Source of the DNA: Stutzerimonas stutzeri KOS6 | Lineage (GTDB): Bacteria; Pseudomonadota; Gammaproteobacteria; Pseudomonadales; Pseudomonadaceae | Length of the DNA: 64,000 bases | NCBI RefSeq assembly: GCF_000307775.2 | Contig: NZ_KK020676.1 | Location: 1,261,767 to 1,325,766, forward strand | Direction of reading: 5' to 3' | Shown here: positions 8,414 to 15,115 of the stretch, in pieces | How positions within the stretch are numbered: position 1 is the first letter of the stretch | How the letters are laid out: each line of letters opens with the position of its first letter | Made by a program: the position numbers and the translations under genes | The notes under the pieces: generated by a model | Databases searched by the model: none | What the model was told of the DNA's origin: nothing | The model's input: only the letters and a program-made list of their open reading frames with translations

Positions 8414-9760
8414 TCAAGCAGGGGCTGGTGTAGCGGCGCCCTGCGGCTTCCACTCCTGCAAGCGATCCAGGCTGCCTCGGTAGTGCTTGAGCCCCATGCC
8501 GAGCAGGGCGATCGCGCCGACCAGCGCAACGCCGGTGACGATCAACAGCGAATAGCGCAGGGCATTGTCGTCGCCGAAGACAAAGTCGGTACCCAGCGCC
8601 ACCGCGGTCGGGCCGATGCCGAGGCCGACCATGGTGATGACGAACAGGTACACCGCCGAGGCCTGGCCGCGCATGGAATTGGGCATGATCTCCTGGATCG
8701 CCGCCGGGCCGACGCCGAAGGGCATGGCGATGGTGAAGACGTGCAGGGCGATCAGCGCCAGCGCCAGTTCGCCGGTGCCCGCCAGATAGGCGAGGTTGAG
8801 CGGCAGGGTCAGCGCGGCGGAGATGATGCCGACGCGCAGCGGCGCATCGCGATAGCCGCGGCGGTGCAGCAGGTCCGAGAGTCGCCCGCCGGCAATGATG
8901 CCGACCGAGCCCGCCACCGCCACCACCGAGCCGTAGAGCACGCCGACGTCGCTGGCCGACCAGCCGTAGGTGCGGATGAAGAACGTCGGAATCCACGCCG
9001 AACTGCCGTATGCAGCGAAGGCCAGGCAGGCGAAGCCGAAGTTGTGGCACAGCACGGTGCGGCGGTTCTGCCGGATGTAGCCCGCCACCTCACTCAGCGG
9101 CACCTCGACGCCAGCGCCAACGCCCTTGCGCGAAGGCTCGCGGATCAGCAACAGCACGGCGGTGAACAGCACGCCAGCCGCACCGAGCACGAGGAAGATC
9201 AGCTGCCACGGGCGCACCATGCCGAGAACCGGCAGTTCCACATCGCCCTGTGCCGAAGCGAACTTGACCACCAGCCCGCCGAGCAGGAAGGCCAGGCCCG
9301 AGCCAATGTAGATGCCCATCGAATAGACGCTCATGGCGGTGCCGCGCAGCTTGGGCGGGAAGCTGTCGGCGATCAGTGAGTAGGCCGAAGGCGACAGCGC
9401 TGCCTCGCCGACACCGACGCCGATGCGGAATACCAAGAACTGCCAGAACGTCCGGGCGGTGCCGCACAGCGCGGTCATCAGACTCCACACCAGCACGCCG
9501 ATGGCGATGATGCCGCGGCGGCTCTTGCGATCGGCCAGGCGCCCGATGGGCACGCCGCAGATGGTGTAGAACACCGCGAAGGAGAAGCCCATCAGCAGGC
9601 TCATGTGGGTATCGGTGATGTCCAGATCGCGGCGGATCGGCTCGACCAGCAGATTGAGGATCTGTCGATCGACGAAGGACAGGACATACGCGAGCATCAG
9701 GATCGCCACCGTCATCCAGGCGCGGGTGCTCGAGGGGTAGCCATTATTGTTGTTGTGCAT
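8414..9760 (-). CDS. MFS transporter, spinster-like
   Basis: This is a 448-residue, 12-helix major facilitator. Features seen are the N-terminal helix AYVLSFVDRQILNLLVEPI, the loop motif GRLADRKSRRGIIA between helices 2 and 3, and a second half beginning around RQNRRTVLCHNFGFACLAF. The sequence matches the spinster-type group (DRQILNLL...IRRDL), members of which are frequently found beside aromatic, steroid or aliphatic acid catabolic genes. The substrate is likely an organic acid taken up for the neighbouring acyl-CoA pathway; this is inference. Its promoter region carries an operator-like element also found before the acyl-CoA ligase gene, suggesting common control by the IclR-family protein at 11637-12422. 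Confidence 0.88.
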   Translation of the reverse strand: MHNNNNGYPSSTRAWMTVAILMLAYVLSFVDRQILNLLVEPIRRDLDITDTHMSLLMGFSFAVFYTICGVPIGRLADRKSRRGIIAIGVLVWSLMTALCGTARTFWQFLVFRIGVGVGEAALSPSAYSLIADSFPPKLRGTAMSVYSMGIYIGSGLAFLLGGLVVKFASAQGDVELPVLGMVRPWQLIFLVLGAAGVLFTAVLLLIREPSRKGVGAGVEVPLSEVAGYIRQNRRTVLCHNFGFACLAFAAYGSSAWIPTFFIRTYGWSASDVGVLYGSVVAVAGSVGIIAGGRLSDLLHRRGYRDAPLRVGIISAALTLPLNLAYLAGTGELALALIALHVFTIAMPFGVGPAAIQEIMPNSMRGQASAVYLFVITMVGLGIGPTAVALGTDFVFGDDNALRYSLLIVTGVALVGAIALLGMGLKHYRGSLDRLQEWKPQGAATPAPA

Positions 9761-9871
9761 AGCAAGCTCCGATTAGCGAGAGGGCTGCAGCCAGCCATCC
9801 TCACTTTTATCGGAGATCAGCCATCCGGCAAGTTGAATAACCTGCGGATATGTTTCGAAATGTGGTATCAA

Positions 9872-9890
9872 TGTTCCGCTGTGCGAAACA
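9872..9890. promoter_or_regulatory. IclR-type operator candidate upstream of the MFS gene
   Basis: TGTTCCGC-TGT-GCGAAACA is an inverted repeat with 7 of 8 arm positions matching and a 3-base spacer, lying 112 bases upstream of the MFS start. Its core CTGTGCGAAACAG (9879-9891) recurs exactly, as the reverse complement, at 12548-12560 before the ligase gene, in the same orientation relative to transcription. Confidence 0.6.
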
Positions 9891-9908
9891 GTATTCGATG
9901 TGCTTTGC

Positions 9909-10793
9909 TCATGCCGCCGTTCGTTGGTCGCCAGGCGTCAGTTCCGGCAGCAGCCAGCGTGCCCAGAGGCTGTCCGCGAAATGCTGGCGAAAGAAGCCGA
10001 AGTGTCCGATTCGCGTGGCGCCGACTTCGGCAGGCGCGATACGTCGCATCGACTTCGGCGCCGAGCTGTAGAAACCGTGCAGGGACTCGGTGTTGCGTGC
10101 CGACATCATCTCGTCGTCGCTGAACGACAGCGATGTCAGCGGGGTGCGCACTGCGGCGAAGGCCTGGCGCATCGGTTCGCCTTCGACGCCCAGCAGGTAA
10201 TCCGGATGCAGGCACCAGCGCCGCCACTGGCGCATCACCCCGGCCGGCAGGTCGCCGACCGCCCCGATGCGAGCGCCGGGGAAGTAGCCCGCGACTGCGG
10301 TAAGCACCGGCGCCAGGCCATGCCAGAGCAGCCACGCCTTGCGCCGGATCTGCGGGCTGTTCTCGCGCCAGTAGCCGCTGCCGGCGGCGATGGTGACGAT
10401 GCGGGTCAGGCGTTCGTGGCCGTCGACCAGTGGCAGGATCTGCGCGCCGACACTGTGGCCGATCCAGTAAAGCGGCAGCTCGCCAGCGGTCTCGGCCGCC
10501 GCGGCGAGCACCGCGCTGCAGTCGTGGCGCGCCCAGTCGAGGATGTCGACGTTCAACTGGCGAAGCGGCGTCCGCCGCGAGCGGCCCATGCCGAGGTAAT
10601 CGAAGGTCACCACCTGATAGCCACGCCCGGCGAGCCAGTTGGCGAAATCGGTGTAGAAGCGCTGCGGCACGCCCATCGCTGGCGCGATCAGCACGACACC
10701 GCTGGGAGCGCTGCCCGGCTGGTACCAGTAGCTGGACAGGATATGGCCGTTGCCGTTGTCGATGGAGCGTTCTTCAACCTGTATCGTCGCCAT
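9909..10793 (-). CDS. alpha/beta hydrolase (COG4757-like)
   Basis: This is a 294-residue alpha/beta hydrolase. The nucleophile elbow GHSVG places the serine at residue 114; an oxyanion-type strand-loop is at VVLIAPAMGVPQ, and a late His (GHFGFF) is the likely triad histidine. There is no signal peptide, so it is cytoplasmic. The family is poorly characterised; esterase or thioesterase activity is possible. It is divergent from the TetR-type regulator at 10894, with a dyad in the 100-base gap, so that regulator is a candidate controller. It could supply free acid from an ester substrate to the adjacent acyl-CoA pathway, but nothing in the sequence shows the substrate. Confidence 0.85.
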   Translation of the reverse strand: MATIQVEERSIDNGNGHILSSYWYQPGSAPSGVVLIAPAMGVPQRFYTDFANWLAGRGYQVVTFDYLGMGRSRRTPLRQLNVDILDWARHDCSAVLAAAAETAGELPLYWIGHSVGAQILPLVDGHERLTRIVTIAAGSGYWRENSPQIRRKAWLLWHGLAPVLTAVAGYFPGARIGAVGDLPAGVMRQWRRWCLHPDYLLGVEGEPMRQAFAAVRTPLTSLSFSDDEMMSARNTESLHGFYSSAPKSMRRIAPAEVGATRIGHFGFFRQHFADSLWARWLLPELTPGDQRTAA

Positions 10794-10859
10794 CTTGTTG
10801 TTCTCCGCGCTTCTGCGATTGCTGCGATCGGTGCAGTATACGAACAGCAGAAGATAGTT

Positions 10860-10876
10860 CTAGAAAAAAATTCTAG
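10860..10876. promoter_or_regulatory. dyad between hydrolase and TetR-type genes (operator candidate)
   Basis: CTAGAA-AAAAA-TTCTAG is a perfect 6-bp inverted repeat ending 17 bases before the regulator start and 67 bases from the divergent hydrolase start, the usual place for a TetR operator. Confidence 0.45.
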
Positions 10877-10893
10877 TCCAGACGGGAGGCCGG

Positions 10894-11484
10894 ATGGCCC
10901 GTAGTAGCCGCAAGCAGGAAATCCTTCAGGCCGCGCTTGGCTGTTTCACCGAGTTCGGCGTGGATGCGACTACCATCGAGATGATTCGCGATCGCTCCGG
11001 TGCCAGCATCGGCAGCCTCTATCATCACTTCGGCAATCGTGAACGGATCATCGCCGCGCTTTATCTGGAAGGTATCGGTGGTTATGCCGCGCTGCTGGAG
11101 TCGGGGTTGATCGAGAGCCTGGATGCCGAGGCCTGCGTCAGGCTGTTCGTCACCAGCTATGTCGACTGGGTGGTGGCGAATCCGGACTGGGCGCGTTTCG
11201 TCCTGCACAACCGCGGACGGGTCGAGGCTGGCGAGATGGGCGAGCGCTTGCGCGAGTTCAACCGCGAGCACGGCCTGCGCATCGCCGGCATCCTGCGCAG
11301 GCACCGCGAAGCCGGTGCGTTCAAGCCGCTGCCGAAGGAGTGCTTTGTCTCGGTGGTGATCGGTCCGGTACAGGACATGGCGCGCAACTGGCTGGCCGGG
11401 CGCAGCAAGGCCCCGCTCGCCGACTACCGCGAACTGCTCGCGCAGATCGCCTGGGACAGCGTGCGCTGCCGCACGGATGCGTAA
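10894..11484 (+). CDS. TetR/AcrR-family transcriptional regulator
   Basis: This is a 196-residue regulator. The N-terminal helix-turn-helix is typical (ILQAALGCFTEFGVDATTIE, then RSGASIGSLYHHFGNRERI), followed by an all-helical ligand domain (residues about 65-190). The start at 10894 has GGAGG-like sequence 8 bases upstream. It is divergent from the alpha/beta hydrolase gene with a dyad between them, so local repression of the hydrolase, and of itself, is the simplest model. The ligand cannot be read from sequence; an acyl-CoA or fatty acid would fit the neighbourhood. Confidence 0.9.
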   Translation: MARSSRKQEILQAALGCFTEFGVDATTIEMIRDRSGASIGSLYHHFGNRERIIAALYLEGIGGYAALLESGLIESLDAEACVRLFVTSYVDWVVANPDWARFVLHNRGRVEAGEMGERLREFNREHGLRIAGILRRHREAGAFKPLPKECFVSVVIGPVQDMARNWLAGRSKAPLADYRELLAQIAWDSVRCRTDA

Positions 11485-11493
11485 CTGGATTGA

Positions 11494-11516
11494 GCCCGGC
11501 ACGCCATGTGCCGGGC
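11494..11516. terminator. hairpin after the TetR-type gene
   Basis: A 9-bp perfect stem (GCCCGGCAC / GTGCCGGGC, loop GCCAT) lies 10 bases after the stop. No clear T-run follows, so termination efficiency is uncertain. Confidence 0.45.
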
Positions 11517-11636
11517 AGCGGAAAAGTCCGCGATGCCGAGCGACAGGGCAGCTCATGTGGCGGGAGCCCGAGCCCCTGTGATGTTGAGCTTAGACACTGC
11601 GAGCCTCAGCCCAACCTGCGCGAGCGATGGTTGGTG

Positions 11637-12422
11637 TCAGACCCCCAGGCTTTCGATGTCCCTGGCGAGCATCTCGAGCTGATGCGCCAGCGAGCCCTTG
11701 AGGGTTTCCTCGCTGAGCTGGAATGAAGGTGCGCCGCAGGTCAGCGCCATGATGCTGCCATCGGCCATGTGCAGCGGCACGCCCGCGGCCATCACGTTGC
11801 GATCCCAGTCGCCTAGCGACAGGCAGAAGCCGTGCTGCTCGAATTCCTCGAACGAAGCTTCCAGCGAGGCCTTGATGGTGGCCCAGTCGTCGCCGTACTT
11901 GGTGGCCAGGGCGGCCATCAGGTGTTCGCGCTCCTTTTCCGGGGTTGCCGCGAGGAAGGCGCGGCCGGCGGCGGTGGTGGCCAGCGGCAGGCGTACGCCG
12001 GCATCCATGCGCAGGGTGGTGACCTCTGCCGGGCGGCAGTTCTCCACGTAGATCATCGACAGCCGGTCGCGGCAGGTCAGGCCCACGGTGGTATTGGTGC
12101 GGCGGGCGAATTCGTCCATGTACGGCTTGGCCAACTGGCGCACGCGCAGGTTGGAAACGTAGGCGTAGCCGAGCGCCAGCACACCGGAGTCCAGCTGGTA
12201 CTTTTCCAGCTGCTGCGAGTAGCTGAGGTAGCCGAGCTTGGTCAGTGTGTAGGTCATGCGCGACACGGTGGGCTTGGGCAGCCCGGTAATGCGCGCGATG
12301 TCCTGATTGCCCATCACCACCGAGCCGTGGGTGAAGGCGCGCAGCACGTCCAGTCCGCGGGCCAGCGCCTCGACGAATTTGCGGTCCTTGGGAGTGCCGG
12401 TGTCTTCGGTGTCGTCGCTCAT
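11637..12422 (-). CDS. IclR-family transcriptional regulator
   Basis: This is a 261-residue regulator from the start at 12422 (MSDDTEDTG); an in-frame ATG 28 codons upstream adds a low-complexity tail and is less likely. The N-terminal winged helix-turn-helix reads FVEALARGLDVLRAF ... NQDIARITGLPKPTVSRM, followed by the IclR effector domain (about residues 85-255; VGLTCRDRLSMIYVE, LATTAAGRAFLA). It is divergent from the acyl-CoA ligase gene and ends convergent to the TetR-type gene. The intergenic region contains TTCGATA and TCGCAC half-sites resembling PcaR/PobR-class IclR operators. It likely controls the ligase and MFS genes. The effector would be an organic acid or its CoA ester, by analogy. 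Confidence 0.88.
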   Translation of the reverse strand: MSDDTEDTGTPKDRKFVEALARGLDVLRAFTHGSVVMGNQDIARITGLPKPTVSRMTYTLTKLGYLSYSQQLEKYQLDSGVLALGYAYVSNLRVRQLAKPYMDEFARRTNTTVGLTCRDRLSMIYVENCRPAEVTTLRMDAGVRLPLATTAAGRAFLAATPEKEREHLMAALATKYGDDWATIKASLEASFEEFEQHGFCLSLGDWDRNVMAAGVPLHMADGSIMALTCGAPSFQLSEETLKGSLAHQLEMLARDIESLGV

Positions 12423-12537
12423 GATCTCGGTCTTTTGGCTAGTGGGCAGCGGTGGCGAACGATAGCAGATCGCTCGGTCTCGGGCAGTGCGCGCATTTGC
12501 GATCATTGCGAGGTAAAAATCGATCGTCTAGTATCGG

Positions 12538-12560
12538 ATTCGATATGCTGTTTCGCACAG
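12538..12560. promoter_or_regulatory. IclR-type operator candidate upstream of the acyl-CoA ligase gene
   Basis: ATTCGATA at 12538 and CTGTTTCGCACAG at 12548-12560 lie 31-53 bases before the ligase start. The 13-mer is identical (reverse complement) to 9879-9891 before the MFS gene, and both copies are preceded by a CGA-plus-AT block at similar spacing. Confidence 0.6.
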
Positions 12561-12590
12561 TAAAATAATAATTCATTTTGGAGTATATCG

Positions 12591-14231
12591 ATGTCCGCAT
12601 CCGTGCAAGGCTACGTGGCCGCCGAGCTGGCCCGTGGCGACTACCAGAACGTCCACGACCTGCTTGCCCGGGCCTGTGCGAAGCATCCACAGCGGCCGGC
12701 GTTTTCCTGCGGCGAGGACCGGCTCAGCTACGCCGAGCTGGCGAGCCAGGCCGATGCCTTCGCCCGCTACCTGCGACATCACGCCGGGCTGCAGCCGGGC
12801 GACCGGCTGGCGGTGCAACTGCCCAATTCGTTGCAGTACCCCATCGCCGTCTTCGGTGCGCTCAAGGCCGGCCTGGTGATCGTCAACACCAATCCGCAGT
12901 ACACCGCTGCCGAAGCCAGGCACCAGTTCCGCGACTCGGGTGCCAAGGCGATCCTCGTGCTCGACCGACTGCTGCCGCTGGTGCGAGCGGTGCAGGCGGA
13001 CACCGGCTTGCAGCAGGTCATCCTGAGCAGTGCGGACGATCTGCAAAATCCGGTCTATGAAAGCAGCGAGGGCGGAACGCAACGTTTCATGCAGGCGCTG
13101 CGGCTGGGTGCGGACAGTCCGGCGCTGGACAGCGTGGCTGGCCTCGATCGGCTGGCCCTGCTGCAGTACACCGGTGGTACCACGGGTGTTTCCAAGGGCG
13201 CGATGATCAGCCACCGCAACCTGCTGGCCAATGTGCTGCAGACCATCGAGCTGTTCGACCAGCCGGGCCTGCTGGAGCCGGAAAAAGATGTGCGCATTGC
13301 GCCTTTGCCGCTTTACCACATCATGGCTTTCGCCACGAACTGCCTGAGCTCGGTGGGCATGGGACTGCACACCGTGTTCATCCGCGACGGGCGCAACCTG
13401 GACGAAACCATCGGTGCCATGCAGCGCTATCCGTTCAGCCTGCTCAGCGGTATCAACACGCTGTTCGTCGGGCTGATGAACCACCCCGATTTTCGCAATG
13501 TCGATTTTTCTCATCTGAAATGGGCGACCTCCGGCGGTGCGCCGCTGAACAGTGAAGTCGGGCGCCGCTGGCAGGCATTGACCGGTGCGCCGATCCGCGA
13601 AGGTTTCGGCCTGACCGAGGCATCGCCGGTGGTGGCGACCGGCACTCAGCTCAGCCCTTACCGCGAGGGCTACATTGGCCAGGCGCTGATCGATACCGAG
13701 CTGCGCACCGTGGACGACGAGGGCAACGACGTAGCGCCGGAAACCCCGGGCGAACTCTGGCTGCGCGGCCCGCAGGTGATGCAGGGCTACTGGCAGCGGC
13801 CGGATGAGACAGCCAAGGTGCTCAGCGAGGACGGCTGGCTGAAGACCGGCGACATCGCCCTGCTGGATGCCGAGGGTTTCGTCAAGATCGTCGACCGCAA
13901 GAAGGACATGATCCTGGTTTCCGGCTTCAACGTGTTTCCCAACGAGATCGAGGATGTGCTGATGCAGCACCCGTCCGTGCGCGAGTGTGTGGCAGTGGGC
14001 GTGCCGGATGCGCGCAAGGGTGAGGCGGTGAAGGCTTTCGTCAGCCTGAGGGACGACGCGGTTGACGAGCAGGCCCTGCTCGCCCATTGCCGGCAGTACC
14101 TGACCGGCTACAAGATGCCCGGCCAGATCGAGATACGCGAGGAGTTGCCCAAGACGGCGGTGGGCAAGTTGCTGCGCCGCGAACTGCGCGATGAGGCACG
14201 TGCTGCCGCGGGCTGCACGCTGCCTATATAA
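12591..14231 (+). CDS. AMP-forming acyl-CoA ligase (FadD/PimA-like)
   Basis: This is a 546-residue ANL-superfamily enzyme that activates a carboxylic acid with ATP and CoA. Motifs in order are the P-loop YTGGTTGVSKGAM near residue 193, the A5 motif REGFGLTEASPV, the hinge region GWLKTGDIALLDAEGFVKI with the following DRKKDMI, and the C-terminal catalytic Lys in LPKTAVGKLLRREL. GGAG lies 8 bases before ATG 12591. Length and motifs match long-chain or medium-chain fatty acyl-CoA ligases. It would feed the dehydrogenases and hydratase/dehydrogenase at 2-3950, from which it is separated by an unrelated envelope operon. The family call is firm; the substrate is inferred. Confidence 0.92.
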   Translation: MSASVQGYVAAELARGDYQNVHDLLARACAKHPQRPAFSCGEDRLSYAELASQADAFARYLRHHAGLQPGDRLAVQLPNSLQYPIAVFGALKAGLVIVNTNPQYTAAEARHQFRDSGAKAILVLDRLLPLVRAVQADTGLQQVILSSADDLQNPVYESSEGGTQRFMQALRLGADSPALDSVAGLDRLALLQYTGGTTGVSKGAMISHRNLLANVLQTIELFDQPGLLEPEKDVRIAPLPLYHIMAFATNCLSSVGMGLHTVFIRDGRNLDETIGAMQRYPFSLLSGINTLFVGLMNHPDFRNVDFSHLKWATSGGAPLNSEVGRRWQALTGAPIREGFGLTEASPVVATGTQLSPYREGYIGQALIDTELRTVDDEGNDVAPETPGELWLRGPQVMQGYWQRPDETAKVLSEDGWLKTGDIALLDAEGFVKIVDRKKDMILVSGFNVFPNEIEDVLMQHPSVRECVAVGVPDARKGEAVKAFVSLRDDAVDEQALLAHCRQYLTGYKMPGQIEIREELPKTAVGKLLRRELRDEARAAAGCTLPI

Positions 14232-14334
14232 AGGTGGCGAGCCGACCAGCGGAGCAGCCCGGCGAGACCCGCGGGCCGGCGCGAATGTACCTCCTGCCAA
14301 CCCACGGCGGCCGGGCGAAAAAATGTTTCGATGC

Positions 14335-14363
14335 TTGTTGCGTAGGGGGGTTTCTGATATAAA
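14335..14363 (+). promoter_or_regulatory. sigma-70 promoter of rpmB-rpmG
   Basis: TTGTTG (14335-14340) and TATAAA (14358-14363) have a 17-base spacer. The start would be near 14370, leaving a leader of about 140 bases before rpmB; apart from the hairpin at 14469 I see no other element there. Confidence 0.65.
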
Positions 14364-14468
14364 GCAGCGCTCTTTTCTAGGGGCCCGGTATCTTCGTTCG
14401 CAGCGTGGCCGGTAAGACCCTCATGAAACGTGGCGCTGAGCGCCGAACTGACAAGTGAATTCAAGCGG

Positions 14469-14487
14469 CCAACCCATGCCGGGTTGG
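14469..14487 (+). other. hairpin in the rpmB leader
   Basis: CCAACCC-ATGCC-GGGTTGG forms a perfect 7-bp stem about 25 bases upstream of the rpmB start. It may serve leader-based control of ribosomal protein synthesis, but no known motif is recognised. Confidence 0.4.
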
Positions 14488-14512
14488 GCATGTGGTTTTA
14501 GAGGGCTGAGGC

Positions 14513-14749
14513 ATGTCGAGAGTCTGTCAAGTTACCGGTAAGGGTCCGGTAACCGGGAACAACATTTCCCACGCAAACAACAAAACCCGTCGTCGTTTCC
14601 TGCCGAACCTGCAGCATCATCGCTTCTGGGTCGAGTCGGAGAACCGCTTCGTCCGTCTGCGCCTGAGTGCCAAAGGCATGCGCATCATCGACAAGCGCGG
14701 CATTGACGTCGTTCTGTCCGAGCTGCGCGCCCGCGGCGAAAAGGTTTAA
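14513..14749 (+). CDS. rpmB: 50S ribosomal protein L28
   Basis: This 78-residue protein is bL28 of the large ribosomal subunit. It begins [20 protein letters not shown] and contains [13 protein letters not shown] and [14 protein letters not shown], the standard L28 sequence with no insertions. It is preceded by a GAGGGCTGAGGC ribosome-binding region and a sigma-70-type promoter. rpmG follows 11 bases downstream, the usual pair. Identification is certain. Confidence 0.98.
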   Translation: MSRVCQVTGKGPVTGNNISHANNKTRRRFLPNLQHHRFWVESENRFVRLRLSAKGMRIIDKRGIDVVLSELRARGEKV

Positions 14750-14760
14750 GGAGAGCAATC

Positions 14761-14916
14761 ATGCGTGACCTGATCCGTTTGGTGTCCAGCGCCGGTACCG
14801 GCCACTTCTACACCACCGACAAGAACAAGCGCACCACCCCCGACAAGATCGAAATCAAGAAATTCGATCCGGTCGTACGCAAGCACGTGATCTACAAGGA
14901 AGCCAAGATCAAGTAA
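14761..14916 (+). CDS. rpmG: 50S ribosomal protein L33
   Basis: This is a 51-residue protein ([20 protein letters not shown] ... [10 protein letters not shown]), bL33 of the large subunit. It is the cysteine-free, zinc-independent form, as is typical for proteobacteria: no CxxC pair is present. GGAGAG lies just before the start. It is co-transcribed with rpmB and ends at a strong terminator at 14938. Confidence 0.98.
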   Translation: MRDLIRLVSSAGTGHFYTTDKNKRTTPDKIEIKKFDPVVRKHVIYKEAKIK

Positions 14917-14937
14917 TTGATCGGCCCTTGAAGAAAG

Positions 14938-14961
14938 AACCCGCCTCTCGGCGGGTTTTTT
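14938..14961 (+). terminator. terminator of rpmB-rpmG
   Basis: AACCCGCC-TCTC-GGCGGGTT followed by a T-run, starting 21 bases after the rpmG stop. Confidence 0.9.
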
Positions 14962-15027
14962 CGTTTCTGGCGCCCAGGCGCCGCCGGCTTGTCGTTCGAT
15001 TGCCAGTCGTCGTCCGCTCCCCCTAGT

Positions 15028-15070
15028 TTGATGTGCATCATGTACGGCGCCTGCCGAATTCGCCTATCGT
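15028..15070 (+). promoter_or_regulatory. Anr/FNR-type box and -10 element of nrdJa-nrdJb
   Basis: TTGAT-GTGC-ATCAT (15028-15041) matches the Anr/FNR consensus TTGAT-N4-ATCAA at 9 of 10 positions. A TATCGT -10-like hexamer lies at 15065-15070. A start 6 bases after it (about 15076) would place the box centre at -41.5, the class II FNR-activation position. The geometry is computed from the sequence; activity is not shown. Confidence 0.6.
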
Positions 15071-15115
15071 GCGAGCTTTCTTTTCTCCCACTTTTGGCAT
15101 GAGGATGCGCAGCGC

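Noticed and set aside
14962-15115. Cobalamin riboswitch ahead of the B12-dependent reductase
   Set aside because: The gap after the rpmG terminator is about 150 bases, too short for the full element, and I see no B12-box-like sequence; an Anr/FNR box is there instead.
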